Positions 1-7,030 of a DNA stretch of 13,966 nt are shown one piece after another. Source of the DNA: Sphaerochaetaceae bacterium (GTDB lineage Bacteria; Spirochaetota; Spirochaetia; Sphaerochaetales; Sphaerochaetaceae); contig JAEDOD010000040.1 of NCBI GenBank assembly GCA_016302165.1, positions 1 through 13,966 on the forward strand. The letters are read 5' to 3'. Within the stretch, counting starts at the first letter, position 1, and the number at the start of each line of letters is the position of its first letter. The notes beneath the pieces are model-generated. The model was not told the origin of the DNA. It did no database searches and saw only the letters and a program-made list of their open reading frames with translations. The translations under genes were made by a program, and so were the position numbers.

Positions 1-3
1 CGC

Positions 4-1497
4 ATGAAAGATAATGACAAGGCATTCATGGATAAGGTGGTTGATTTCTATTACTCAACTATTGGTGACTCGCATCCGCAGGGGAACATGTCAGAAGTGG
101 CAGAGCACTTCGGCATCACCCGGGCAAAAGTCAATAAGATTCTGATTACAGCGGGAGTAATTGATTCTCCCCTCCATAGAGATATCATGGCACTGAAGGC
201 GGAGGGGTATGACAATGATGAAATTGCCTCGGCTCTTGGAGTGTCTTCCACAACAGTGAAGATCAATATCCCTTATGAGAAGGTAATCTACAACGGAGAG
301 GAAAAGAGTGCAGGTGCCGTGTATGTGGAGGAGTATAGAAAACGGGAGAAGATTTTCCTTAATTCTGTGGTGCGGAAAAAGGATAAAAAGGAAGCGGCGA
401 ATACCATGTTTTTACCTGATCAACAAATGGAAAAATTCGTGAACCTTCTTAAAGAGCAGGGACTTTTCAAGCCTGTTGAACTGGAAGATGATCCTATTCA
501 CCTTTTGCCAGAATTTACAAAAGAAGAATCAAAGCTTTTCAAGATGGCTCCAGATGTGATACTTCTCCACATTGAGCTTGACGATGAAATAGACGAGGCT
601 GATAGAGCTCTCTGTGGCCTAAAGTATGGAAAGAGCATATCGAGGGATATCATGGTGCCTCTTGAAATGCCCTTACATAATCTTCACTATGCCATCAACC
701 AGGCCTTCGGATTCACCAACTCCCATCTCCATGAATATGAACTGAGTGAAGAAGACCTAAAGTGGGTGACCAAAGGAAAGGTGTCAAACTGGAAGAAGCT
801 GATCGGTCTGGTGTTCAAGAACCCGATCCGTGATGAGGAAAGGGACTTCTGGGATGATGACTACGAAGGTGGAAGTCCCAAGAAATGGATGCGAAGCAAA
901 TACACAGGTCCCCATTACAATAGGTTCTATGAAGAAGGATATCGATTTATCCGGAAAGAAATAGAGAATCTGGAGGTGAAGTCCAAAAAACTTGAATATC
1001 TTGTAAGGGAATTTGATTTGAATCCCTTTGCTGTGAATGAGACGCTACCGATTTCTAATATTATGGAAATAGAAGAGGAACGGTATTCTATTGAGGAGTT
1101 CTATGAGACCCTTAAAGAAGATATCAAGTATGCCCAAGCCTTTCCTGATACTTCCTTATCCTCTCAGCCCGATGTATGTGGATTTGCAGGTAAGCTCCAC
1201 TACACATATGACTTTGGCGACAACTGGCGCTTTACCATAACTCCAAGCTTTGACGCTTCCTATCTGGTGGAGAAAAGTAGAGTGACGGGAAAGGAGATAA
1301 AGGATGTCATACAGAAGGTGTGTACCCTTGCCCGTCCTGTCATATTGGCCTTCGATGGTTATCCTCTCGTTGATGATGTGGGAGGCACATCAGGATACGT
1401 AGAGATGTTGAAACAGATCGACAAAGGCGACGAGGATATTATTGCCTGGGCAGAAGGAATGGGATGGAAGAAGAAAATCAGTAAGGATGTCCTCTGA
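4..1497 (+). CDS. HTH protein with plasmid pRiA4b ORF-3-like C-terminal domain
   Basis: The 497-residue protein has two parts. Residues about 29-52 and 60-90 look like two helix-turn-helix units (EVAEHFGITRAKVNKIL; DEIASALGVSSTTVKI), suggesting DNA binding. Residues about 184-470 carry hallmarks of the plasmid pRiA4b ORF-3 family (also called IS1096 TnpR-like): a beta-strand then PLHNLHYAINQAFGF (224-238), HLHEYEL (241-247), LHYTYDFGDNWRFTI (398-412) and VGGTSGYVEML (459-469). A charged segment of roughly 140 residues separates the two halves of this domain. The family is widespread but its biochemical role is not established. No transposase or inverted repeats lie nearby, so a mobile-element role is not supported. 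The ATG at position 4 is so close to the window edge that neither the start nor an upstream ribosome site can be judged; a second Met (residue 9) is possible. It is followed by 297 non-coding bases, so it is not obviously in an operon with the next gene. Confidence 0.8.
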   Translation: MKDNDKAFMDKVVDFYYSTIGDSHPQGNMSEVAEHFGITRAKVNKILITAGVIDSPLHRDIMALKAEGYDNDEIASALGVSSTTVKINIPYEKVIYNGEEKSAGAVYVEEYRKREKIFLNSVVRKKDKKEAANTMFLPDQQMEKFVNLLKEQGLFKPVELEDDPIHLLPEFTKEESKLFKMAPDVILLHIELDDEIDEADRALCGLKYGKSISRDIMVPLEMPLHNLHYAINQAFGFTNSHLHEYELSEEDLKWVTKGKVSNWKKLIGLVFKNPIRDEERDFWDDDYEGGSPKKWMRSKYTGPHYNRFYEEGYRFIRKEIENLEVKSKKLEYLVREFDLNPFAVNETLPISNIMEIEEERYSIEEFYETLKEDIKYAQAFPDTSLSSQPDVCGFAGKLHYTYDFGDNWRFTITPSFDASYLVEKSRVTGKEIKDVIQKVCTLARPVILAFDGYPLVDDVGGTSGYVEMLKQIDKGDEDIIAWAEGMGWKKKISKDVL

Positions 1498-1529
1498 TTA
1501 TCTTTCTCAATATTATTTAAGGTCCGATG

Positions 1530-1555
1530 CTTTCTGAAACCTATGGTGCAGAAAG
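1530..1555 (+). other. Intergenic hairpin downstream of the pRiA4b-like gene
   Basis: Perfect 7-bp arms CTTTCTG (1530-1536) and CAGAAAG (1549-1555) enclose an inner ACC/GGT pairing around a TAT loop. It starts 33 bases after the upstream stop codon. The T-run that would make it a classical Rho-independent terminator is not adjacent; TTTTTG lies about 13 bases further on. It could be a weak terminator or a 3'-end stabiliser. In the rest of the 1498-1794 gap I see only AT-rich sequence and the candidate promoter at 1752-1760. Confidence 0.4.
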
Positions 1556-1751
1556 TTGAGATATATGTTTTTGTGTCTGTATCCTTTTTCTCCTCTTATG
1601 CTTCTTTTGAAGTGTAAGGGGAGTTCTTTTCACCATCTCAAACATCAAAAATATGATGAATAAAAATCCAAAGGGAAATGGAGAAATTGGGATATCTGTG
1701 GCTTTATCTCGAAGATCCAGACTAAATATGAATGCAAACATGTGTTCAAAG

Positions 1752-1760
1752 TGATAGAAT
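1752..1760 (+). promoter_or_regulatory. Candidate extended -10 promoter for the metallopeptidase-like gene
   Basis: TGATAGAAT matches the extended -10 form TGn-TATAAT at all but one base of the hexamer. No good -35 box is visible, which is tolerated by extended -10 promoters. Transcription would start near 1767, leaving about 28 bases before the ATG at 1795. This placement would exclude the upstream in-frame ATG at 1732 as the start. Confidence 0.4.
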
Positions 1761-1782
1761 GGCCCCATTGGATAACAAGAAA

Positions 1783-1790
1783 AGAGGGGA
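1783..1790 (+). promoter_or_regulatory. Ribosome binding site fixing the start at 1795
   Basis: The purine run AGAGGGGA ends four bases before ATG 1795. Neither of the upstream in-frame ATGs (1732, 1759) has a comparable site, so translation most likely begins at 1795. Confidence 0.65.
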
Positions 1791-1794
1791 CGAA

Positions 1795-2685
1795 ATGGAT
1801 ATAAGCCAGTTTTTCATCAAAGGTGACATCAGAGGAGCCATGGAATATATGAAGGGGAGGGAAGAGTTCAAGGATATTCTTCCTTTCTACGTCTCTCTCT
1901 TTGAAGAAGAGAAGTACATCACCTATGACATACCTGAAGACCTTAATGCCATTCTCCTTCAGTATCAGATCTATTACCGGGATATCTTCTATCTTGGATT
2001 GAGTGAAGTGGAGGCTGCAGAAAAGCTTCTGAAGAGCCTGTGTGATATTACAGATACCAGTGACGGTGGAGAAGAGGAGATAGGAGAGAAGCTTCGGACT
2101 CTCTTCGAAGGCAAGGGCTACCATGCACTATTTGGAAAGACTCAAGGCCTTTTCGGTCCCTACATCTGGAAGGAGACAGTGCCTACACTCTATAACGTAG
2201 AGCTTCCGACAGGAGAAGCAGAATACAAGGTGAACATACTGAAAGGCTTTGTTTTCAGAAGCTGGATGGATTACCTTACCTTTGGACGCTTCGGTACCGG
2301 TGGATGGGCTTCACCTGACGGAACCATCAACTGCATCGAGAAGGCATATGACTTTAATAGCGAAAGATTCCTTGTGTCCCTATTGAAGCATGAAGCCCAG
2401 CATACTGTAGATATGAAGGAGTTTCCTGGAATCACTGCCACTGAGCTGGAATATAGGGCAAAGCTGGTGGAGCTTCATTATGCAACAGAGCCGGGACTCC
2501 TCAATAAATTCATCTCTGAAGCAAGCGGAGAAAGGAAGGAAGACAGCCACAGTATGGCCTCAGAAAGGATAAGGGTAGATTTTCTTGGCATAGATGGAAA
2601 TGACATACCCCTTATCCAGCATAAGGCCTTGGAGCTATTTCTTGCCCATACAGAAGAGATGAAAAGGAAATACTGTAAGGCATAA
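1795..2685 (+). CDS. Putative zinc metallopeptidase-like protein (HEAQH motif)
   Basis: I do not recognise a named family. With the start at 1795 (preceded by AGAGGGGA) the protein has 296 residues; the open frame extends upstream to 1732 but that stretch lacks a ribosome site. Residues 199-203 read HEAQH, an HExxH zinc-binding motif inside a helix (RFLVSLLKHEAQH). Glutamates at 217 and 219 (TELEYRAKLVEL) lie 14-16 residues further on, roughly where a gluzincin-type third zinc ligand may sit. There is no signal peptide or membrane segment, so it should be cytoplasmic. The N-terminal half (1-130) is acidic, probably helical, and shows no known domain. It stands alone: 297 bases separate it from the upstream gene and 210 from the repressor. 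A peptidase role is inferred from the motif only; a non-catalytic protein with a chance HExxH is possible. Confidence 0.7.
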   Translation: MDISQFFIKGDIRGAMEYMKGREEFKDILPFYVSLFEEEKYITYDIPEDLNAILLQYQIYYRDIFYLGLSEVEAAEKLLKSLCDITDTSDGGEEEIGEKLRTLFEGKGYHALFGKTQGLFGPYIWKETVPTLYNVELPTGEAEYKVNILKGFVFRSWMDYLTFGRFGTGGWASPDGTINCIEKAYDFNSERFLVSLLKHEAQHTVDMKEFPGITATELEYRAKLVELHYATEPGLLNKFISEASGERKEDSHSMASERIRVDFLGIDGNDIPLIQHKALELFLAHTEEMKRKYCKA

Positions 2686-2838
2686 GTAAAAGTAGATGTT
2701 TCTCTCAAAAGCCTTTGAAAACTGATCAAGGGTGATTTCTGGCCTAGGCTCTTTTCAGCTGATCCAGAGCAGGAATCTCACGATGGCTGCTATGGTCTGA
2801 TGAAAGATTGATAACGGAATTGATATGGGCTGATTAAG

Positions 2839-2855
2839 TTTCAAATGCATTGAAA
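2839..2855 (+). promoter_or_regulatory. Inverted repeat upstream of the lacI-type gene, possible autoregulatory site
   Basis: The arms TTTCAA and TTGAAA flank a five-base centre. The right arm doubles as a possible -35 hexamer (TTGAAA, 2850-2855). A good -10 at 17-bp spacing is not evident, so both the promoter and the operator reading are weak. The site does not resemble the palindrome at 3995-4016. The remaining bases between 2686 and 2838 show nothing I can identify. Confidence 0.3.
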
Positions 2856-2861
2856 GGGTTT

Positions 2862-2880
2862 TACTTATAAAAAATAAGTA
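2862..2880 (+). promoter_or_regulatory. AT-rich inverted repeat just before the lacI-type gene
   Basis: Perfect 7-bp arms TACTTAT and ATAAGTA surround AAAAA, ending 15 bases before ATG 2896. It lies in the expected core promoter/leader zone, so it could be a regulator site or simply AT-rich promoter DNA. Confidence 0.3.
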
Positions 2881-2895
2881 TGGTATATTGGACCT

Positions 2896-3912
2896 ATGGA
2901 GCGGAAGATCATTACAATCAAGGATATAGCAGAGAAGACTGGAGTATCGAAAAGTACAGTATCCAGGGTCCTGTGTAATGATGTCCACGTAAGCCCGGAG
3001 ACCAGGGAGAAGGTCCTTTCCTGCGCCAGGGATATGAACTTCAAGCCCAACTATTTTGCCAAGGGCCTGAAGACCAGGAAAAGCCGAACCATTGCCTTCC
3101 TTGTGCCGAATATCGAGATCATGATATATCCTGCAATTATCCATGCAATGGAGGAGGAGACTCTGAAGCATGGGTACACCATCCTTCTCTGCGATATCCA
3201 GGAGAATAAGGATATAGCCCTGGAATATATCAGGAACCTGAAGAACCGTAATGTGGATGGCTTCATATTCTCCACAGCCTATTATGACAAAGCCCTCAAC
3301 GATGAAATAACTGAGGCTGTGGCTGAAGGTTTTCCTTCAGTAAATCTTTTGAGAACCGATGACTCCGATGTGGTGTCTGTAGCGCTGAATAACGCCAAGG
3401 GCTCTGAGCTGGGAGTGGATTACCTGATCAATAAAGGACGGAAACGTATCGCCTTTTTGCAGGGACAGGAATACCTCCAGCTCTATAGGGACAGGTTCCA
3501 GGGATATCGGAATGCATTGGAGAAGCACAATATAGAGTATGACGAAAGCCTGGTTTGGCAAGGCTTCCAGAATGGGGAATTCTCTGCAGAGAAGGAAGTG
3601 GAAAAGAGACTGAAGTCTGGACCGGAAGTGGATGCAATCTTCTGCGCTAGCGACAACCTTGCGGTCTCTACTCTCCATACATTAAGGCAGATGAGATATT
3701 CAATTCCTGAAGATATAGCTGTAATCGGCTACGACAACGTTCCTATATCAGAGCTTCTCTACCCACGTCTCACTTCCATAGGTCAGCCCTTCAAGGAAAT
3801 GGGAAGGAAAGCCATCAACGTGCTTATCGATATGATAGAAGGTAGAGATATAGGAGAGGATAGGAATTTCATCTTCGATCCTTATCTCCTGATCCGTGAT
3901 ACTGTGGGCTGA
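2896..3912 (+). CDS. LacI/PurR-family transcriptional regulator
   Basis: The length (338 residues) is usual for the family. Residues 6-27 form the canonical LacI helix-turn-helix (ITIKDIAEKTGVSKSTVSRV), followed by SPETREKVLSCARDMNFKPN and a hinge helix around residues 53-60 (YFAKGLK). From residue about 65 a periplasmic-binding-protein-like effector domain follows, including VDAIFCASDNLA and DIAVIGYDNVPISELLYPRLTSI, typical of the second lobe. It binds DNA as a dimer and should release it on ligand binding. The gene lies 142 bases upstream of the transporter operon in the same orientation, and a CG-centred palindrome overlaps that operon's promoter, so local control of the operon is the simplest reading. 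The ribosome site is weak (TTGGACCT before ATG), consistent with low expression. The effector is unknown; LacI proteins usually sense sugars or nucleosides/purines, which is unusual next to a Liv-type importer. Confidence 0.93.
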   Translation: MERKIITIKDIAEKTGVSKSTVSRVLCNDVHVSPETREKVLSCARDMNFKPNYFAKGLKTRKSRTIAFLVPNIEIMIYPAIIHAMEEETLKHGYTILLCDIQENKDIALEYIRNLKNRNVDGFIFSTAYYDKALNDEITEAVAEGFPSVNLLRTDDSDVVSVALNNAKGSELGVDYLINKGRKRIAFLQGQEYLQLYRDRFQGYRNALEKHNIEYDESLVWQGFQNGEFSAEKEVEKRLKSGPEVDAIFCASDNLAVSTLHTLRQMRYSIPEDIAVIGYDNVPISELLYPRLTSIGQPFKEMGRKAINVLIDMIEGRDIGEDRNFIFDPYLLIRDTVG

Positions 3913-3942
3913 TATATACATTTCCTTTCACACAATAGCATT

Positions 3943-3958
3943 ATTTTATCTATAAAAT
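3943..3958 (+). other. AT-only inverted repeat; UP element or weak terminator
   Basis: ATTTTAT and ATAAAAT are separated by two bases and followed by T/C-rich sequence. A stem of only A-T pairs would be a poor terminator for the repressor gene. The segment lies about 40-55 bases upstream of the predicted start of the next operon, where an AT-rich UP element would contact RNA polymerase alpha subunits. Confidence 0.3.
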
Positions 3959-3982
3959 TTTCTTTTCTTCTCCTTGATTGTA

Positions 3983-3991
3983 TGGGATAAT
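3983..3991 (+). promoter_or_regulatory. Extended -10 promoter of the transporter/reductase operon
   Basis: TGGGATAAT fits the extended -10 pattern TGn followed by GATAAT, one base from TATAAT. The -35 region at 17-bp spacing (3963-3968, TTTTCT) is poor. Predicted transcription start is about 3998, giving an untranslated leader of about 57 bases. The palindrome beginning at 3995 covers this start. Confidence 0.55.
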
Positions 3992-3994
3992 CTA

Positions 3995-4016
3995 TTCATG
4001 GGAACGATTCCATGAA
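3995..4016 (+). promoter_or_regulatory. Probable LacI-family operator
   Basis: This is a 22-bp palindrome with perfect 7-bp outer arms TTCATGG and CCATGAA and a central C|G step at 4005/4006; inner positions are partly symmetric. CG-centred even palindromes are the usual operator form for LacI/PurR-family repressors. It sits directly over the predicted transcription start, where bound repressor would block initiation. The regulator encoded at 2896-3912 is the obvious candidate. Confidence 0.65.
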
Positions 4017-4041
4017 ACAGAATTTTGTGAGTTTGTTCCCA
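3999..4041 (+). promoter_or_regulatory. 5' leader hairpin of the operon mRNA
   Basis: TGGGAACGA (3999-4007) can pair with TTGTTCCCA (4033-4041) over nine pairs, one of them G-U, with a 25-base loop. It would lie at the very 5' end of the predicted transcript and end two bases before the ribosome site AAGGAGA (4044-4050). It may protect the 5' end or tune initiation. Its left arm overlaps the operator, so the pairing may be partly incidental. Confidence 0.35.
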
Positions 4042-4054
4042 AAAAGGAGAAAAA

Positions 4055-5206
4055 ATGAGAAAAACTATCGCCATCGTCATGATTGCTCTCATGACACTTG
4101 CATCCGTTTTCGCCAATGGAAGCAGTGAAAGTGCTGCTGGCGGCACAATTACAGTGGGTATCCTTCAGGACACCACAGGTGCTACAGCTACTCTTGGAAA
4201 GTCTGTCCAGAAGGGTGTAGAGGATGCTATCGCTGACATCAACGCCAAGGGCGGAATCAACGGAAAGACAGTGAAGTACATCGAGTACGACACAGCTGCC
4301 AACGTAGACACAGCAATCAGTGCATATATCCGTGCCGTTACAGTTGACCAGGTTGACTTCCTCTTCGGACCTCCAATTGCAAACATCGTTTCCGGTCTCA
4401 AGGCAACAACAGCCAGCTATGGTGTTCCAATGATCACCTTCGCTGTAGACCCACTGTGCTATATGGACAACGAAGGAAAGATCTATGAATATCTCTTCTG
4501 CGCCCAGCCTTCAACAGTGGTACAGGGCCAGATCATGGCTGAGTTCGCAATGCAGAACGGCTTCAAGAACTTCGGAGTATTCTATACTCAGGACAACTCC
4601 TACTCCCTGTCTCTCCTTGACCCATTCGTATCAACTGTCAAGGCAAACGGCGGCACAATCGAAGACAAGAACGTTATCGGCTACAATGCTTCCGAGACAG
4701 ATATCAAGACTCTGATCCAGCCAATCATCAAGGCAGGAGTCGACGCAATCTACTGTCCTAACTACACAGCTCCACTGGTACTCATCAAGAAGGCTTGCGA
4801 CGAGCTTGGCTTCAAGGGTGCCATCATCACAGGTCTCGACGGCGCTCCAGCATTCAACTCCCAGGTTGGCGCTGACTGCTCCAATGTATACTTCATCAAC
4901 AACATCGACATCTATGAAGAGGAGACAGCAAAGGCAATCGCTGAGAGATGCAGCGACGTAGGTGCTCCTAACAAGTACTTCCTTGGCTACGACTCAATGC
5001 AGATGGCAGCAGCTGTCATGGCAGAGGTAGGAACAGACGGAAAGGCTGTTGCAAAGGCTCTCGAGACAGCAGAGTACACAGGTCTTACAGGCACCATCAA
5101 GATGGATCCAGCATCCCACATGCCTGTTCTTGGAACTCCTATGTTCATGTACAAATATGACGGAACAACTCCAGTCATGCTGCAGAAGTATCCTGTAGAA
5201 AAGTAA
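4055..5206 (+). CDS. Liv-type ABC transporter substrate-binding protein
   Basis: The 383-residue protein starts with a signal peptide: positive N-terminus MRKT, hydrophobic IAIVMIALMTLASVFA, and a predicted signal peptidase I cut after Ala20 (VFA). The mature start NGSSESAAGG is a Ser/Ala/Gly linker of spirochaetal type. No lipobox cysteine is present, so it should be free in the periplasm. Residues about 31-375 form a two-lobed type I binding fold of the LivJ/LivK group (Peripla_BP_6): TITVGILQDTTGATATLGK, then DAIADINAKGGINGKTVKYI and the DQVDFLFGPP region. It captures the substrate for LivH/M/G/F downstream. The family binds branched-chain amino acids but also amides, urea, and aromatic or other small acids, so the ligand is open. 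The ribosome site AAGGAGA and the regular codon choice suggest high expression. It is the first gene of the operon. Confidence 0.93.
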   Translation: MRKTIAIVMIALMTLASVFANGSSESAAGGTITVGILQDTTGATATLGKSVQKGVEDAIADINAKGGINGKTVKYIEYDTAANVDTAISAYIRAVTVDQVDFLFGPPIANIVSGLKATTASYGVPMITFAVDPLCYMDNEGKIYEYLFCAQPSTVVQGQIMAEFAMQNGFKNFGVFYTQDNSYSLSLLDPFVSTVKANGGTIEDKNVIGYNASETDIKTLIQPIIKAGVDAIYCPNYTAPLVLIKKACDELGFKGAIITGLDGAPAFNSQVGADCSNVYFINNIDIYEEETAKAIAERCSDVGAPNKYFLGYDSMQMAAAVMAEVGTDGKAVAKALETAEYTGLTGTIKMDPASHMPVLGTPMFMYKYDGTTPVMLQKYPVEK

Positions 5207-5222
5207 TCGAACCTAAATTCTT

Positions 5223-5252
5223 CTATGGGCTTACCAAAGGGTAGGCCCATAG
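5223..5252 (+). other. Strong intercistronic hairpin between binding protein and livH
   Basis: A 13-bp stem, one G-U pair and otherwise perfect, runs from 5223-5235 (starting CTATGGGC) to 5240-5252 (ending GCCCATAG), closed by an AAAG tetraloop. It is followed by TCAAAAGG, not a T-run, so it is not a standard terminator. Its place between a binding-protein gene and its permease gene matches the REP-like hairpin role known from malE-malF: stabilising the upstream mRNA so that much more binding protein than permease is made. Confidence 0.7.
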
Positions 5253-5267
5253 TCAAAAGGACCATCT

Positions 5268-6140
5268 ATGTCATTTCAGACCTTGATCAACGGTATCTCC
5301 ACCGGTACCGTCTATGCCTTGATTGCCATCGGCTTTGCCTTGGTCTTCAACATCCTGAAGTTTTCAAACTTCTCCTACGGCGCAACCATGACGGCATCCG
5401 CCTTCATCGCCTACTTCCTTGTAGCCTCAAAGGGCTGGGGCCTTTTCCCCACTCTGGTGTGCTCTGCCACGGCAGGAGCACTTATCAGTATCATAGGTGA
5501 ATATGTGGGATTCAGAAGAATACTAAAGAACCATTCCCCATCCACCTATTTCTTCGTTTCGTCAATTACACTTGGAACCCTGTATGAGGGAATCGTAACC
5601 CTTAAGGCAGGAACAAACTTCTATGTCTATCCAAACTTCTTCAAGGAGTCATCTGTAGACATCCTGGGAGCTGTAGTTTCCAAGGAGAACATAATCATGC
5701 TTGTCATCAGTGTGGCGGCCCTGGTGGTGCTGGCGCTGATAATCCAGAAGACAAGCATCGGAAGAGCAATCAGAGCTGTCTCCTTTGACAGGGATACAGC
5801 CCAGCTCATGGGAATCAATGCAACTCTCATAATCCAGGTGGTCTTCGTGATATCTGGAATCTTCGGAGGACTTGCAGGATGCTTCCTTGGCATCAAGTAT
5901 ACTCTTACCTCCACATTGGGAAGCCTTGTTGTGAAGGGCTTCATCGCATCTGTAATCGGAGGACTGGGCAGTCTTACAGGCGCTGTAATCGGTGCCATGC
6001 TTCTAGGAATCCTTGAAGCCTTCTTCCTGAGCACCATAGGCTCAGGATGGGCAACCATCGCTTCCTTTGCCGTCATGCTTGTGTTCCTTCTTGTAAGACC
6101 ACAGGGCATTGCAGGAAGCAATGTCCAGGAAAAGGCATGA
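5268..6140 (+). CDS. livH: Liv-type ABC transporter permease, LivH-like
   Basis: The 290-residue hydrophobic protein has about eight predicted membrane spans. The N-terminus (LINGISTGTVYALIAIGFAL) and first-helix sequence FNILKFSNFSYG match the LivH family (normally NxxNFAHG). The segment ASVIGGLGSLTGAVIGAMLLG near residues 225-245 is the conserved cytoplasmic loop and coupling region of these permeases, and the C-terminus ends VRPQGI as usual. With LivM it forms the heterodimeric inner-membrane channel of a HAAT importer. It follows the binding-protein gene by 61 bases containing the strong hairpin, and AAAGGA precedes the ATG. The livM start lies 11 bases after its stop. Length is normal and nothing is missing. 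Assignment to the family is firm; the substrate is not necessarily a branched-chain amino acid. Confidence 0.92.
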   Translation: MSFQTLINGISTGTVYALIAIGFALVFNILKFSNFSYGATMTASAFIAYFLVASKGWGLFPTLVCSATAGALISIIGEYVGFRRILKNHSPSTYFFVSSITLGTLYEGIVTLKAGTNFYVYPNFFKESSVDILGAVVSKENIIMLVISVAALVVLALIIQKTSIGRAIRAVSFDRDTAQLMGINATLIIQVVFVISGIFGGLAGCFLGIKYTLTSTLGSLVVKGFIASVIGGLGSLTGAVIGAMLLGILEAFFLSTIGSGWATIASFAVMLVFLLVRPQGIAGSNVQEKA

Positions 6141-6145
6141 GGAGG
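6141..6145 (+). promoter_or_regulatory. Ribosome binding site fixing the livM start at 6151
   Basis: GGAGG directly follows the livH stop and lies five bases before ATG 6151. In-frame ATGs further upstream (6109, 6121) lie inside livH without such a site and would add a polar tail unlike the family. Confidence 0.8.
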
Positions 6146-6150
6146 GCTGT

Positions 6151-7029
6151 ATGAGACTGTTTCTTTATGTTCTTACACAGGTGTGCATAACTCTGGTTTC
6201 CGTGTGCGGTATCTACATCCTTACCGGCCTTACAGGAATGTTCTCTCTGGGCTCGGCAGCCTTCATGGCCATAGGCGCATATGTATCAGGCCTACTGGTA
6301 CTGAAGCTTGGAATGAACATGTATCTTGCATTCCTTCTGGCAATTATTGCTGCTGTGGCTGTGGGCTATGTCATAGGATTTCCTGTAGTCAGGCTCAGAA
6401 GGGACTACATTTCTCTGGTGACCTTAGGCTTTGGCGAATCCATCGCCCAGCTTATTCTCCTTCTTAGCCAGTACACAGGTGGAGCCTTCGGCCTCATTGG
6501 AGTTCCGAGAAAGGTAAATGTTGGGTTCACTGTCATAGCTGCAGCTTTGGCCATTGCCCTTACAGCACTTTTCAAGACCAGTAAATATGGAAGACAGTGC
6601 ATAGCCATCAAGAGCGATGAGCTGGCGGCTAAGGCCATGGGAATCAATACTTCCAAGGTCAAGATGATAGCATTCCTCCTTTCCTGCGGCCTTACAGCCT
6701 TCGCTGGATGTATGTATGCCTTCTACGTAGGATACGTAGGCCCTACAGACTTCGGCTGGAAGAAATCTGCAGACTGGGTGATCATGGTATTCTTCGGAGG
6801 TGTCAACAGCTTGACAGGCTCAATCTTCGGAGGAGCCTTCCTTACCTTCCTTCCCCAGTACATGCAGAGCCTGAACAAATATCGTTACATCGTATACGCA
6901 GTACTTGTACTCTTTATCCTGAACTTCAAGCCTAACGGAATCTTCGGCGAGTGGGAGCTTACTCCAAGAAACATGAAGAAGGCTTTGAAGAAGTTTGACA
7001 GAAAGATGAGAAAAGAGGGAGGTAAATGA
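6151..7029 (+). CDS. livM: Liv-type ABC transporter permease, LivM-like
   Basis: From the start at 6151 the protein has 292 residues, beginning MRLFLYVLTQVCITLVSVCG. LivM-family marks include GLTGMFSLGSAAFMAIGAY (canonical GxxGxxSLGxxAFxxIGAY), VGYVIGFPVVRLRRDYISLVTLGFGE, the coupling loop KSDELAAKAMGINTSKVKMIAF and WVIMVFFGGVNSLTGSIFGG. It ends NFKPNGIFGEW and a basic tail. The protein pairs with LivH to form the transmembrane channel. It is shorter than E. coli LivM, which has an extra N-terminal region, but normal for most bacterial homologues. The ribosome site of livG lies in its last codons, so translation of the two is probably coupled. Confidence 0.92.
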   Translation: MRLFLYVLTQVCITLVSVCGIYILTGLTGMFSLGSAAFMAIGAYVSGLLVLKLGMNMYLAFLLAIIAAVAVGYVIGFPVVRLRRDYISLVTLGFGESIAQLILLLSQYTGGAFGLIGVPRKVNVGFTVIAAALAIALTALFKTSKYGRQCIAIKSDELAAKAMGINTSKVKMIAFLLSCGLTAFAGCMYAFYVGYVGPTDFGWKKSADWVIMVFFGGVNSLTGSIFGGAFLTFLPQYMQSLNKYRYIVYAVLVLFILNFKPNGIFGEWELTPRNMKKALKKFDRKMRKEGGK

Positions 7030-7030
7030 T

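Noticed and set aside
4..1497. Insertion sequence or transposon carrying the pRiA4b ORF-3-like gene
   Set aside because: No transposase, terminal inverted repeats or target duplications are visible; the IS1096-linked family name is not evidence of mobility.
1645..2124. 159-codon open frame on the minus strand
   Set aside because: It overlaps most of the first half of the metallopeptidase-like gene, has no ribosome site, and its translation is rich in Phe/Leu/His as expected for an antisense shadow.
5627..6121. 164-codon open frame on the minus strand within livH
   Set aside because: livH is a clear conserved permease on the plus strand; the antisense translation has no recognisable domain.
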